From NCBI GenBank assembly GCA_001931905.2, contig MSJI02000864.1:1-64000 (forward strand): DNA of 64,000 nt, in the 5' to 3' direction. The first letter of the stretch is position 1, and every line of letters begins with the position of its first letter. The translations under genes and the position numbers were made by a program. Under the pieces are notes generated by a model. The model was given only the letters and a program-made list of their open reading frames with translations. It ran no database searches and was not told the origin of the DNA. Positions 1 through 10,297 of the stretch are shown in pieces. Source of the DNA: Cladosporium sp. IMV 00045 (Eukaryota; Ascomycota; Dothideomycetes; Cladosporiales; Cladosporiaceae).

Positions 1-1177
1 TGAGGAGGTTGAAGAAAGAGTTGACATCAACCCCATTGTGTGCTAGTTGCGTGTGAGTAGCCACAGCATCTGCAAGAACAGACAAGACCTCGCTCATCTT
101 TTTCTGGAGCGTGTACATTTCGTCGTCGTCTCTAAGCTCAGGGCTCGTTCTGCTATATGCCTCCTGGAACATAGCTATCCGACCAGGCAAGAGAGCTGAG
201 TGAATGAGTGTAAGCCAGGGCTCGTGAAAGTGTGCGTTGTAAGGCCGGCTGAGCAGCGCATACATGACCTCCACTGCGGCGATCTGCAACGCCGTATCCG
301 ATGTGTGGAAGGGCAGGTAGAGACAGTCGACGCACTTGATCTCAAGGACAGCCTTCAAGCTGACCCATGCTGTTGTTGGCCTCAAGGCATTAAGCGCCTT
401 GACAGCAGCTCCTTCCATATTTTTGACCATGGCTTGGTCTCCGCCCATTCTGATGTTCTTCACGCATTGTCCAAAGAAATCGCAAACTCTCGCGAGCCAA
501 CCTTCCCGGCCCGCTCTGACCTCCGCGCTCTTTCCTCTGGTCTTGAGGTGTTCGTCGTATAATCCTTCGGGAATCATGATTTCGTTCAAAGCGCTTCCAA
601 GCACCTCCAGTCTCAAACCCGCGCTTGCGTCTTCCCGGTTGCAGATGTCCTCCGAGAGCATCTCCAGAACGTAGAGAACAAATATCTTGTTCGCAAAGCC
701 CTTTTCTCCTACAGGCTTGTCCCAGAGAGTGACCAAAAGCTGATCCATGTCCATCCACTCGTCGCCCCAGCAGCGCTTTGCAACTTCCACCCAAAGCTGA
801 GCAATCTTGTTCCGGATGTATAGCTCATCTTGCTGCCTGATACTGCCCGCCAGACACTTGACCCAAACACGCAATTGGTCCGTTTGCTTCGGATCGTATT
901 TCGCCCAGCGATACTTGACAGCGTACTCCAGCAGTTGCAAGCCGTAGTACCTCACGGCGGTGTTTTGGTTGAAGTCTTCGGCGAGCGAGAAGCCATACTG
1001 CGGGGCATTGTGTTCGGTCTTCACTTGCTCTAGGAACTGCAAGGCCTGTTGGCGAATGTCGTTGGAGACGCGGGGATCGAGAGTTGCAGATAGTGCTTGC
1101 GAGATCTGCTCGAGGTATGCTGCGCTCGCTGGGCTGTCACCGTAGCCGTCGTAGGCGCCATCCGCTCCACCGTTCAT
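1..1177 (-). CDS. MSN5: Exportin-5/MSN5-type karyopherin, N-terminal part
   Basis: Reading from the ATG at 1177 toward position 1 gives an uninterrupted frame of about 392 residues that runs off the window, so only the N-terminus is present. The protein begins MNGGADGAYDGYGDSPAS and soon shows the importin-beta-like pattern of helical repeats: a first helix ending FLEQVKTE, then YYGLQLLEYAVKYRW, then NKIAQLWVEVAKRCWG. The last two are typical of the exportin-5/Msn5 branch (Xpo1-like domain). Family members bind Ran-GTP and carry phosphorylated transcription factors, and in some organisms small RNAs, out of the nucleus; full-length proteins are about 1200 residues. The start was chosen because it is the first ATG in the open frame and the family's N-terminal helix follows directly. 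No intron is seen. It could be another importin-beta relative, but the exportin-5 reading fits best. Confidence 0.8.
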   Translation of the reverse strand, partial: MNGGADGAYDGYGDSPASAAYLEQISQALSATLDPRVSNDIRQQALQFLEQVKTEHNAPQYGFSLAEDFNQNTAVRYYGLQLLEYAVKYRWAKYDPKQTDQLRVWVKCLAGSIRQQDELYIRNKIAQLWVEVAKRCWGDEWMDMDQLLVTLWDKPVGEKGFANKIFVLYVLEMLSEDICNREDASAGLRLEVLGSALNEIMIPEGLYDEHLKTRGKSAEVRAGREGWLARVCDFFGQCVKNIRMGGDQAMVKNMEGAAVKALNALRPTTAWVSLKAVLEIKCVDCLYLPFHTSDTALQIAAVEVMYALLSRPYNAHFHEPWLTLIHSALLPGRIAMFQEAYSRTSPELRDDDEMYTLQKKMSEVLSVLADAVATHTQLAHNGVDVNSFFNLL

Positions 1178-3242
1178 GGTCGTCGGTGGACTGCTGACTG
1201 TTCAGGTGTGCTTCTCAGTGCGAGTCGGTGTGGATTTGCTACAAGGTGAGGGACATGGAAGGAATGAAAGATGGCGGCCGTTGAGAGCTGGGGAAACGGC
1301 CATGTGGTGATGGTGGCGGCGGAGGAGGTGAAGGTGGTTGTTTAGCCGTCGATCCTTTTCATTGAATGGTGTAGGGATAGGCGAATGTCATGTCATGTGA
1401 ATGTTCGCTAATTGATTGACTGCAGGTGATGTAATGTGTTTGACAATTGATTCGGCGGCTCTGCAATTCCACGTTCTAGACAACGCGCTTTCCCAGGCTT
1501 CACAGACGCGAAGGTAATAACGTGCATTACCGAATCTCAGATATCAGGCTCGTACAAACACAACGCATGTAGGTAATCATGCAGAAATCTAGTGGAGGCC
1601 TCATTTCGAAGTATCCATACCTTTCAATCAAGCTGGTCACATCGCACATTATACCACTATATATCTTGTCCACTTTAATAAACAAAGGTGGCATACGAAG
1701 GTTTGGATCGTCAACCAAAAGAGTCAGTGCTACATACAACGAAGATGGCCATTTCCTACCCTTGCGACTTAATAATTCATCATAGTCTTAATCAATGCTA
1801 GAGAAAATAATCAAAAATCACATACATGAAGTAAATCCAAAAAGAACAAAACCCCTCCACCCGGATTCGAACAGGGCAAAAGGATGGGTTCCAAAGATTG
1901 AGAATGGAGCTTAGTGCGATGGGCCAAGGATTGATCTGGTAAAAGGCAAGGTCAATGCTAGTTAACCCAATCGCGCTCTCAGCGGGGAAAGAAAGAACTA
2001 ATGTTTATATACCCTCAATATCACACGCACATGGCTGGATCTGACCACACCCACCAGCCTGACAAACACGTTTATACTGCACTATATGGATATCCCACAG
2101 CATAAATATTGAACCATTAATTCACATCAGATTGCATTACATTCTGAACTTCATGAGCGGTTATTCAAATTAAGACCTTTATGCAGACATACGAATAGGA
2201 GACATGAACCAATCAATTATTGTACGAGGGTGAGAATACGAGCCGATAGTTACCAACGCGGGTCTCGAGAGACTTGATCGAACATCGGACCATCTCTATG
2301 GCTGACAGTATTCTATAAGCCACTAAAGCCAATGGTACGAGTATTTGGAGGGTATGACTAAGTTCGAGAGACTCGATCGAGATATCAACCACATAGTTAG
2401 GAAGATACTCTTCTTCTGCTTTTTGTTAGATTGCTACGATGGGAAAACAATGAACGCCTGGACAGAAGGTCAACAGTATCCGATATCCACTCCTCATTCG
2501 AAGCATGGTTCTCCCGGTTGATTCGATTTAGACCCATTGCCTTCTCAGTCTGTCGATCGTTCAGTGAGAGGGAGTGACTCTGATAAGTAGGAGGGAATGG
2601 TAGGTGCACGAGAGTCATGGAGAGAGATGAAGATTGGGGAGATGGGTATCTCAGTGGGAGAAAGAGATTCTCATGGATTGGATGGGATGGTATGGGCATG
2701 AAGGGCACCGAGAATGAAGTCGTCTGGGAGACGACATCTTTGACGAGTATTTCAGTGGTCTGTAGCGTAACGTGATGCACCAGAAGCGAGGGTATTTGTA
2801 CGGAGATCGCGGAGAGTGGCGTGTTTAGGAAGAGTGAGAACATGTTCCTCGGGAGATGGGTCTTTTATTTTTCAATAGTAGCAGCGCAGGTTGATGGACT
2901 GGAGGCGAGGATATATGCACCGAGATTTTGGAAGTAGAGAGAAAGAGCTCTAATTTTGGAGATTGCGAATGTTGTTCTCAACGGGTGTATTACAATGACA
3001 CCACTTCTTATCATTAGGAGTCTGAAGTCGATGATAGTTGCCTAGTGCTTGCTGAGAATGGGGTTTCTTGGAGCAGCTATCTCCCTTGCCTCTATGCTAG
3101 AATCGGGCTTTGAGGTCGATATACATGCAAGACGATCTCGGAGACACGTAAAGTATGCCGCCAGCTACTTACTCATTGCTCATCGTTCTGCTTCCTCCTC
3201 AACCCCCTCCGTGTCCTCCTTGACATCTTCAGCAAGTCTGGT
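1178..3242. other. Intergenic region with degenerate repeats
   Basis: No gene is supported. The first 200 bases are the upstream region of the exportin gene. Around 1850-1990 there is a Pol III-like B-box on the minus strand (see findings). From about 2263 the DNA is made of degenerate ~100-bp units. The 148-codon frame at 2397-2843 (-) falls inside these units, starts at a weak place and has no recognisable domain, so it is not called as a gene. Confidence 0.6.
2263..2960 (-). repeat. Degenerate ~100-bp tandem repeat array (type I)
   Basis: The sequence TCGAGAGACTYGATCGA occurs at about 2265 and again 100 bases later. On the minus strand the motif TCTCNGTG recurs at about 2606, 2706, 2799 and 2917, roughly every 93-119 bases, followed by a pyrimidine-rich stretch and a CATC-type box. 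The string ACTAAAGCCAATGGTAC near 2322 is the exact reverse complement of part of a unit in the 34.3 kb array (near 34670), which ties the two places to one family. Units are strongly diverged and do not encode a conserved peptide. Confidence 0.6.
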
Positions 3243-3990
3243 TCAGTAGCGTTCTTGTTCCACCATCTCCTCCTTCGCGTCGTCTGCAATGCTAGCAATT
3301 GCATTGACCTTGGTTTTCGGAAGACCCATGGCGTAAAGCTCAGTCGAGTCGTCGTCAATAGCACTGCCGTACTGATTCCATTCTCTGATGATGGGGCCAG
3401 CCATCGAACCGCCTCCGCCTTGAGTCTCATTCAAAATCGAGATCTTGTGTTCCAAGAGATCGATAAGCTTCCTGTGGCATCTGGCAAAGGATTGGCATAG
3501 CGCTGCCATTGACGAGGATGGTATTGCAGTTGGTTTATTGGGAGGGTCAAGGTTGCCAAGTACCTGAAAGGCGATCTTGCTAGATTGAACAGCGTCAAAC
3601 TCTCCACCAGCCTCTTTGAGTCTCTCGTCGGCTAGAACAAGGAAGAGGCGGAGCTGGTTGTAAGGCAGCACACTTTTAGAGCCTCGTAGAGCGGCCATGA
3701 CATTTGTAAAACGCTGTACCGTCATCAATACGATCAAAGACATTTGGCCACAGCTCCTAGAAAGCGGGTTAGAGATTGAATATTATGAAGAACATACTCA
3801 GATTACTGACCTTGACTTCAAGCCAAGCCTTCTCGTACTCAGTGGAGTCTACCTTACGGTGGATGTCGAGCAGCTTACAGAGAGAGAGGTTGTTGACGAA
3901 AAGACTCTCTCTGAGCGAAGGGTTGAGTTGCTCAAGTTTCTTGACGGTGCATTGATCGAGAGCGCCTTTCACCGCTCTCTGATCTCTCGG
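3243..3990 (-). pseudogene. Decayed hypothetical gene (helical protein remnant)
   Basis: Two coding-like pieces lie head to tail on the minus strand. The first (from about 3990 to 3811) reads KLEQLNPSLRESLFVNN and ends in a good 5' splice site (GTCAGT). An intron at 3757-3810 with branch site CTAAC and end CTTTCTAG follows. The second piece (3756-3243) reads ELWPNVFDRIDD and then, one base out of frame, FTNVMAALRGSKSVLPYNQL to a TAG at 3243. As written, the spliced frame stops about 26 codons after the intron; removing one G near 3712 would join it to the long downstream frame. No ATG exists upstream before a stop, and the 5' end abuts ~100-bp repeats. I do not recognise the family. A truncated, frameshifted remnant is the simplest reading; a base error plus a missed first exon is the alternative. 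Confidence 0.5.
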
Positions 3991-4255
3991 TAGTCTGGTG
4001 GATTTTTATAATGCGGATGCTGATGGTACCAGCATACGCGGCGCAGAGACCGCGATTTGAATCTAGGTAAGGTATCTCAGATTCTTTCGAACGCTGCTCG
4101 CAATGGCCAGTACGCTTTTCAGTATATGGGAGTTGATGATACTAGCACAGGTGCTTCTGAGATGAAATGCGCTTGAGATTATCTATCTTGGTGGTATAAA
4201 GCTCTCCTAGTGCAGCGGTGTCGATGGTATTGGCATTCATGATACTGAGATACCT
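3985..4255 (-). repeat. ~100-bp repeat units (type I), 2-3 copies
   Basis: On the minus strand the box TGCTGGTACCATCAGC (about 4020-4036) and the related GTGCTAGTATCATCAA (about 4132-4148) lie about 113 bases apart. Each sits in the same context as in the 34.3 kb array: TCT-rich before, a TTATAAA/CTGAAAA stretch after, then AGATAG. A third weaker unit ends near 4255. This array forms the upstream boundary of the decayed gene at 3243-3990. Confidence 0.6.
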
Positions 4256-4458
4256 GGATTGTGATTAGACGGTTTTTGTGGGTTGTTCGTTTTAGTGTGA
4301 ATCTGGAGATGGTTGAGGTCGTGGTTATCGGGATAACCACGCGCACGCGTGCTCAACTGCTGAATTGTAAAGATAATGCTAACAAGAGTCCTAATATCCC
4401 CAAACGCCATCCCAAAAATGCAGATCTGAAACTCCTCACAATCCTAGCATACACTTCC

Positions 4459-6069
4459 TCAAAACGGGAACCCACCCGGGAACCCTCCACCGCCACCACC
4501 AGGAAAGCCGCCGCCCTGGAACTTGAACCCGCCACCTCCACCACCACCCTGCTGGAAGAAGAACCTCTGCCCTCCACCTCCACCACCACCAAACGGCGAG
4601 CCCTGGAACGGATGCCCTCCGTGCCCACTCGTCGGATCATTCGGATCGTCACCGCGATCGAACCGCTCCCTCAACTCCGGATCGCTCAGAACCTCATACG
4701 CCTCGTTGATCGCCGCCATCTGCTTGGCAGCCTCCTCCTCGGTCACACCATTCTGCCTCGCCTTGTCAGGGTGGTGCTGCACGGTCAATTTGCGGAAAGC
4801 GCGCTTGATCTGTCGCTCGTCGCTGTCGCGCGGCACGCCGAGGACTTTGTAGTAGTCTTTTTGCTTGCTGCGCTTGAGGAGCGTGTGCGCTTTCTGCAGG
4901 AGTTCTTGGATCTTGGGCGTGTTCCCGTGGTGTTCTTTGGCGGTGTTGAGGGTGCTGATTGCGGGCTCGAAGTCGTCGGCGTCGAGTTGTTGTTGCGCTT
5001 TGTTGAGGAGGGCGGGGAGGGAGGTTGGATTGAAGGTCAACGCTTCGCTGCAGTAGGTTTGCGCTTTTTTGAGGTTGTTCATTTCCGTGTAGGCTTCGCA
5101 GGTTCGTTCGATTAGGTGTCCGTACAGGCCGTCGGGGGCCGTGCGGTGGATGTAGCCTGCTTCGCGCCAGGTGGCGATGTCGTCTTTGATTTCTTGCAGG
5201 AGGCCGGGGTCGTCGGATTGAGGGACGAGGAGTTTCACGGCGCTGGCGTATTGCCGCTTTTCGAAGGCTTGGTTGAATTTCTTGAGAGTTCGCTCAATGG
5301 CTTTCTCGGACTTGCGGAGCTTCGCGCACGCTTTGTGGTCGGGGTCGTTGTGGAGGCATTTGCTGATGGCTGTGATGCCTTTCTCCGTCTCGGCGAGGGA
5401 GTAGAATGTCATGGCGGAGATTTGCAGAGACGGTTCTGTGTTGCCCGTGTTGATCTGCAGGAGGTGGTTGAGGTCTGACACGCCCTCCATGATGTCGCCC
5501 TTCTCGAAGCGACATCTCGCTCTCCGTTGTCGCAGATCCAAGGCGCCGGATGCCACTAAGATGGCTGTACCGGACTGTGACACGCACTCTTCCCAATCTT
5601 GCGCCTTCTCTGCATCCGCGGCCAGTTTGGCTGCTCCCTCCGCTTCAGCCAGGTCTGCCAGTTCCTGACCATCCTGCTTGTGCGCGGCAATATAATCCTG
5701 CCTCGCGGCGTCCCAGTCTGCCGCGCGCGCTCTCAATTTGGCGCGCTGCATCAATGCGCCCTCGAAGCCGGGTTTCAGCACGAGCACATGGTCGAAGTCG
5801 CGGGTCGCCTGCGCATTGCGGCCAATGGACAGGTAAGCGGCGCCGCGCTGGAAGACTGTCAGGTAGTTTGATGGGTCCTTCTGGATGGCGGCGTCGAAGT
5901 AGGTGAGGGCGTCTTGAGGGTTTCCTTGGGCCAGGTTCACTTTGGCGGAGGAGATGAGTTGCGACGCGGGCGTGTCGGCGGGTATATCTGAGGCTGAAAG
6001 AGCGAGGGCGAGATGCGGGCCTGTTAGGCAGATGGCGCCGAATGCCAGGAGGGGAGATCGGAGGATCAT
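4459..6069 (-). CDS. ER-lumen TPR/J-domain co-chaperone (DNAJC3/P58IPK type)
   Basis: The protein of 536 residues assists Hsp70 (BiP) folding in the endoplasmic reticulum. The start is placed at the ATG at 6069, 14 codons inside the longest frame, because it gives a clean signal peptide (MILRSPLLAFGAICL). TPR repeats follow, the first with NLAQGNPQDALTYFDAAI, then LSIGRNAQATRDFDHVL, and cover roughly residues 35-390. A J-domain begins at DYYKVLGV (about 403) with the HPD motif at about 431 (VQHHPDKA). The tail is very rich in Gly and Phe (FGGGGGGGQ, FPGGGGGGFPGG) and ends GGFPF without a KDEL-type signal. This order, signal peptide-TPR-J, is that of DNAJC3. The G/F-rich end is more usual in type B J-proteins but is common in fungal homologues. 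Single exon. It is divergent from the GH5 gene across a 0.6-kb shared promoter. Confidence 0.9.
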   Translation of the reverse strand: MILRSPLLAFGAICLTGPHLALALSASDIPADTPASQLISSAKVNLAQGNPQDALTYFDAAIQKDPSNYLTVFQRGAAYLSIGRNAQATRDFDHVLVLKPGFEGALMQRAKLRARAADWDAARQDYIAAHKQDGQELADLAEAEGAAKLAADAEKAQDWEECVSQSGTAILVASGALDLRQRRARCRFEKGDIMEGVSDLNHLLQINTGNTEPSLQISAMTFYSLAETEKGITAISKCLHNDPDHKACAKLRKSEKAIERTLKKFNQAFEKRQYASAVKLLVPQSDDPGLLQEIKDDIATWREAGYIHRTAPDGLYGHLIERTCEAYTEMNNLKKAQTYCSEALTFNPTSLPALLNKAQQQLDADDFEPAISTLNTAKEHHGNTPKIQELLQKAHTLLKRSKQKDYYKVLGVPRDSDERQIKRAFRKLTVQHHPDKARQNGVTEEEAAKQMAAINEAYEVLSDPELRERFDRGDDPNDPTSGHGGHPFQGSPFGGGGGGGQRFFFQQGGGGGGGFKFQGGGFPGGGGGGFPGGFPF

Positions 6070-6651
6070 TGTGAGAGCTGGTCTCCCAATGTGTATGTGT
6101 ACTGAAGTCACAGAGAGGGGAAGAACAACAGATGGCAGGTGAAGAAGTGAGGGTGGGGAGGAGAGGTGGTATTATTATTGTTGTCGATGTGCTGCTGGCA
6201 CAAGGGACGTGGCTAGACCATTCCAGGCATTTGGCCATCTGGCCCCAGATTCCAACAAGGCAAGGTTGGCTCGACCGAGGCTGATGAGCCTCCTCCCTCA
6301 CTGACTTCCAACTTGGCTGTTGGCGCTTCTTCAATGACGTCTGATAATGCGTGGCCAAAACGTCGCGGCACCAAGATAATGGTCCCTTGAAGTACATACC
6401 TTAACTTACTACTATTGTTGCTAACCTGTCCTATATCCAATCGCGTTGTCTCATTCCTTGTGAATAACCCTAGCCATTACCCACACGGACTGCTCTCCAC
6501 CGCCCGAGTGATCATACGAGCGAGACTGGCAGTCGGCTTTCGCATCACATGCGCCCTGCGACTCCTTCATACACCACATCTACACCACTTCCTTAAGCCA
6601 GCCCGACACTTTCGTCCCACTGCGCCTATTTGGTGCAGCTCCATACACACC
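6070..6651. other. Divergent promoter region
   Basis: 582 bases separate the start codons of the DNAJC3-like gene (-) and the GH5 gene (+). The region holds upstream regulatory sequence and 5' leaders of both. No named operator could be assigned. The GH5 frame stays open upstream of its chosen ATG as far as 6415, but that part reads as non-conserved and is probably leader. Confidence 0.5.
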
Positions 6652-8955
6652 ATGGCTCCTGTACGCATCCGCGTCGAGGGCGCAACTTTTCGCGATCCTC
6701 AGAATCGCGAAGTCTCCCTCCATGGCATCAACGTCTCCGGCGACAGCAAGCTCCCTGCCCACCCCGACATGCCTTCTCATAGGAAGGAGGATTTCTTCGA
6801 GGGCGACACCGTCTCTTTCGTCGACAGACCCTTCAGCACCGCCGAGGCACACATCCACTTCTCGCGCTTAAAGCGATTCGGTTACAACACCATCCGCTAC
6901 CTCTTTACCTGGGAGGCTTTGGAGCATGCCGGTCCGGGCAAATATGATGAGGAGTATATCGAGCACACCATCAAGATCCTGCGCATAGCCAAGGGCTACG
7001 GCTTCTATGTCTTCATGGACCCCCATCAGGACGTCTGGTCGCGATTCACTGGAGGCTCTGGAGCTCCCATGTGGACTGTATATGCTTGCGGTCTCGACCC
7101 GCAGAAGCTCAAGGCCGGCCAGTCGTCTCTCGTACAAAATACTTGGGATGACCCGGCCCAATTCCCCAAGATGATCTGGGCTACCAACTACACCAGATTG
7201 GCTTGCCAGGCGATATTCACGATGTTCTTTGCGGGCAAGGACTTCGCACCAAAGTGTGTCATTGACGGCGTGAACATTCAGGACTACCTCCAGGACCACT
7301 ATGTCGCTGCTTGTAGACACCTGGCCCAGAGGATACACGAAGCTGGTGATCTGGAAGGCGACGTCGTGATCGGATACGAGACTATCAACGAGCCGAACAA
7401 GGGCATGATTGGGCACCCAAACCTCGGCGAAGTTCCCGCTGAGCAAAGATTGAAGAAGGGCACCACACCCACCGCTTTCCAGTCTATGCTCACCGGATCT
7501 GGAAAGCCTGTAGAAGTGCCGACGTGGGATTTCGGCAACCTAGGACCCTACAAGAGCGGCACCGAACTGATCGACCCCAAGGGTGTGACCGCTTGGCTAG
7601 ACCCAGAGACTTGGGATGATTCCAAGTATGGCTGGAAGCGAGCAGACAGCTGGAAGCTGGGTGAAGATATCTGGGCACAGCATGGTGTCTGGGACCCGAG
7701 CACTGAGGAGTTGTTGAAGCCACAGTATTTCTTGAAGCACCCTGGCACGGGTGAGACGATCGACGAGCAGTTCTACATCAACAACTACTTCATGGACCAC
7801 TACCGACGATACAAGAAGGCGATCCGCGGTGTCTGGTCCGATGCGATCATGCTCATGCAACCTTGTCCCTTCGAGATCCCCCCTAAGATTAAGGGAACCA
7901 AGGACGATGATCCTAACCTTGTCTTTGCATCTCACTTTTACGACGGCATCACCTTGATCACGAAAAAATGGAACAGATACTGGAACGTCGACGTATTGGG
8001 TGTCCTTCGCGGCCGCTACGCCACTCCAGCGCTTGCGCTTAAGCTGGGCGAGACTGCAGTTCGCAACTGTTTCCGCGACCAGCTCTCTGCCATTCGCCAA
8101 GAAGGACTGGACTACATGGGCGAACATCCATGCATTTTCACCGAGATTGGTATTCCATATGACATGGACGACAAGCATGCCTATGAGAGTGGCAACTACT
8201 TTTCGCAGTCTCTTGCTGTCGACGCCAATCATTATGCAGTCGAGGCGAGCAAGGCTAACGGCATGACTTGGTGGCTCTATACCGCAAGCAACAGCCACCG
8301 CTGGGGCGACAACTGGAACGGCGAGGATCTCAGCATCTACTGCGCCGAAGACAAGCAAATCCCCACATCGCCCAAAGCCATGACGACCGGCGATCTCAGC
8401 GCCGAGCAAGAAGTCGCAAACGACCCAAGATCATCATCCCAACAGCCCGTCGACCCCAAAAACCTCAAGAAAACCCTCTCCGTCGACTCGATGAACCCGC
8501 CCTCCTCCGCCGCCGCCTCCGCCGCCAGCGAATCCGCCGGCTACCGCGCGGCCGAAGCCTTCATCCGGCCCTACCCCATCGCCACGCACGGCGACGTGAC
8601 CTCCAACGCCTTCGACCTGAAATCCTCCCTCTACACGCTCACGCTCACATCCCCCTCGCCCACGCCGCAAGACTACCCGACGGAAATCTTCCTGCCCAAC
8701 TTCCACTTCCCCACGCAGCAGATGCACGTGGAAGTCAGCGGGGGAAAGTTCACGGTCGGGCTGCGCGAGACGGAGGGGATCGATGGCGCCGAGCAGCAGG
8801 TTATGAGGTGGTGGCATGGCGAGGGGGAGCAGAGGGTTACGGTTAGGGGGGTGAGGAGGCAGAGGGGCGCGGGCCAGGTTGGGCAAGAACATGATGACAA
8901 TGATGGGTACCTGAAGCAGTATTTGGAGATGGGGAAGCAGTGTGCTGTTATGTGA
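6652..8955 (+). CDS. EGH1: GH5 steryl-beta-glucosidase / glucosylceramidase-like
   Basis: The 767-residue protein belongs to glycoside hydrolase family 5 (subfamily 12), whose fungal members cleave glucose from ergosteryl glucoside and in some species from glucosylceramide. The length is close to yeast Egh1. The N-terminal (beta/alpha)8 barrel contains the general acid/base in YETINEPNKG (Glu about 247) and the nucleophile in FTEIGIPYD (Glu about 498). A Trp-rich segment MTWWLYTASNSHRWGDNWNG follows. A linker rich in Ala and Ser (about 620-650) leads to a C-terminal beta-sandwich typical of the subfamily. The start at 6652 has an excellent context (CACCATGG) and begins MAPVRIRVEG; an in-frame extension from 6415 is unlikely. 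There is no signal peptide, consistent with an intracellular lipid hydrolase. No intron. Confidence 0.92.
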   Translation: MAPVRIRVEGATFRDPQNREVSLHGINVSGDSKLPAHPDMPSHRKEDFFEGDTVSFVDRPFSTAEAHIHFSRLKRFGYNTIRYLFTWEALEHAGPGKYDEEYIEHTIKILRIAKGYGFYVFMDPHQDVWSRFTGGSGAPMWTVYACGLDPQKLKAGQSSLVQNTWDDPAQFPKMIWATNYTRLACQAIFTMFFAGKDFAPKCVIDGVNIQDYLQDHYVAACRHLAQRIHEAGDLEGDVVIGYETINEPNKGMIGHPNLGEVPAEQRLKKGTTPTAFQSMLTGSGKPVEVPTWDFGNLGPYKSGTELIDPKGVTAWLDPETWDDSKYGWKRADSWKLGEDIWAQHGVWDPSTEELLKPQYFLKHPGTGETIDEQFYINNYFMDHYRRYKKAIRGVWSDAIMLMQPCPFEIPPKIKGTKDDDPNLVFASHFYDGITLITKKWNRYWNVDVLGVLRGRYATPALALKLGETAVRNCFRDQLSAIRQEGLDYMGEHPCIFTEIGIPYDMDDKHAYESGNYFSQSLAVDANHYAVEASKANGMTWWLYTASNSHRWGDNWNGEDLSIYCAEDKQIPTSPKAMTTGDLSAEQEVANDPRSSSQQPVDPKNLKKTLSVDSMNPPSSAAASAASESAGYRAAEAFIRPYPIATHGDVTSNAFDLKSSLYTLTLTSPSPTPQDYPTEIFLPNFHFPTQQMHVEVSGGKFTVGLRETEGIDGAEQQVMRWWHGEGEQRVTVRGVRRQRGAGQVGQEHDDNDGYLKQYLEMGKQCAVM

Positions 8956-10297
8956 GGTGGTTGTGGGAGGGAGAGAGAGAGAGATTGGACAGAGCGTGGG
9001 TGGGCGTTTTAAGTTTTTCCTCATATCATCTTTCTAGTCAGAGGCATTTTCACGAACATATAAGAACAATTGCATTCATCGCCACGCGCCTCCAGAAGAT
9101 TTCGGCTCACACATTCGCCTCTAGAGTGGAATATTGCGACTCGAGAGAAGGGTGTCTTGCTAGAGAATGCTTCGAGTGAGACAATATTGATCTCATGTTT
9201 TTCTTTATCAAGATATACCTCTAAAGTGGAGGGTAGCAGCTCGAGAGAAGATTGCTTTACTGAAGATGGCTTGGAGTGAGACAGTCTCTCTGGAAGGCGT
9301 GTGATTGCTTTTCTTTTTCCGATTGATTGTTTACCAGCCGCTATGCCAGGGATTCGTGTTCCAACAAGGGTAAGCGATCCATAACCGGGTACATGTAACA
9401 ACTGGAAGTATGTGATAGACTTATCTCGCCTATCACGCGTATGGCGTTATTGTGGCTTGCAGTTGGTGAAACCTTCCACCTTCAGGCCATGGCGCTAGTG
9501 GGGCCACCCGCGCGCTAGCAATCTCTCCGCACTTGACGAGGAAGGAGCTTCCTACGCCTCGACCTTGGCTTTATCAACCTACAACATCATCCCTTCCCGC
9601 AACCTCCACCTCACCTACCTTCACCTCACACCACACACATCGACAACACCTCTCATCCTCCTCATCATAATCGCTTCATCCAACCCCAGTACTATACCGT
9701 GCTTCAACCTCCACCCAGCGACGTTCTGCTGGCTCTCGACGTGGGCACGAGCAGGCTAAGTACGCGGCAAAGATCAAGAGCAAGGACGCGAAGCGCAGCT
9801 TTTCCTTGATCTTTCAAAACAGCCAAACTTCCTGCCTTCACGCTACACCGACACCTCACACCCACCTACACACGCACAAACAAACCCGCGCGAAAGCACA
9901 CCCATACCACACACAAATCACACCTCGTCGCTCACTGCACCTCTCTCACAACCGCCCTCATTCTCATCACCACCCTCGAGCACTCCGCAGTCTCACGCTG
10001 CACAGCTCAAGCACCGCTCTCCCTGCAAAAGAAAAAAAAAAGCACTACACCTTTCGCGACCACTACCGCAGCCCTCCACTTCTCGAGCACTGCACCCCTC
10101 ACAAACTCTCTTTCTCTACAAACACGACCTCCTACCCTATCTGTCTGTCGTCACCCTGCGATCCCTGACATCGCGACTCTTCCACGTGCAAAGTCAAGAC
10201 AGCTTCGCAAGCGCACCACTAGCGCGCATTCAAGCAGCGCGCATTTACCAAACACACTACAACCCTTTCGCAACCTCTACAAAACACAACCACAGCA
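8956..10297. other. Intergenic region and long leader of the KH gene
   Basis: After the GH5 stop there are two ~100-bp repeat units (9119-9290). From about 9540 to 10297 the plus strand is C- and A-rich with many CACACA and CCTC runs and few G, the composition of a long 5' untranslated leader ahead of the KH-protein gene. No gene is supported. Confidence 0.5.
9119..9290 (-). repeat. Two ~100-bp repeat units (type II)
   Basis: CTCTAGAGTGGAATATTGCG at 9119 and CTCTAAAGTGGAGGGTAGCA at 9219 start two units exactly 100 bases apart. In each unit CTCGAGAGAAG and then a GCTT(C/G)GAGTGAGAC box follow at the same distance. Read on the minus strand, the units match those at 51.6 kb (CTTCTCTCGAG followed by CTCTAGAG), so both belong to one dispersed family. 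Confidence 0.7.

Noticed and set aside
2397..2843. 148-codon frame on the minus strand
   Set aside because: It lies wholly in degenerate ~100-bp repeat units, has no domain and shows Ser/Pro/Leu composition expected from the repeat, not from a gene.
6415..6651. N-terminal extension of the GH5 protein by 79 codons
   Set aside because: The extension is not conserved-looking, and the ATG at 6652 has a much better context and gives the usual family length.
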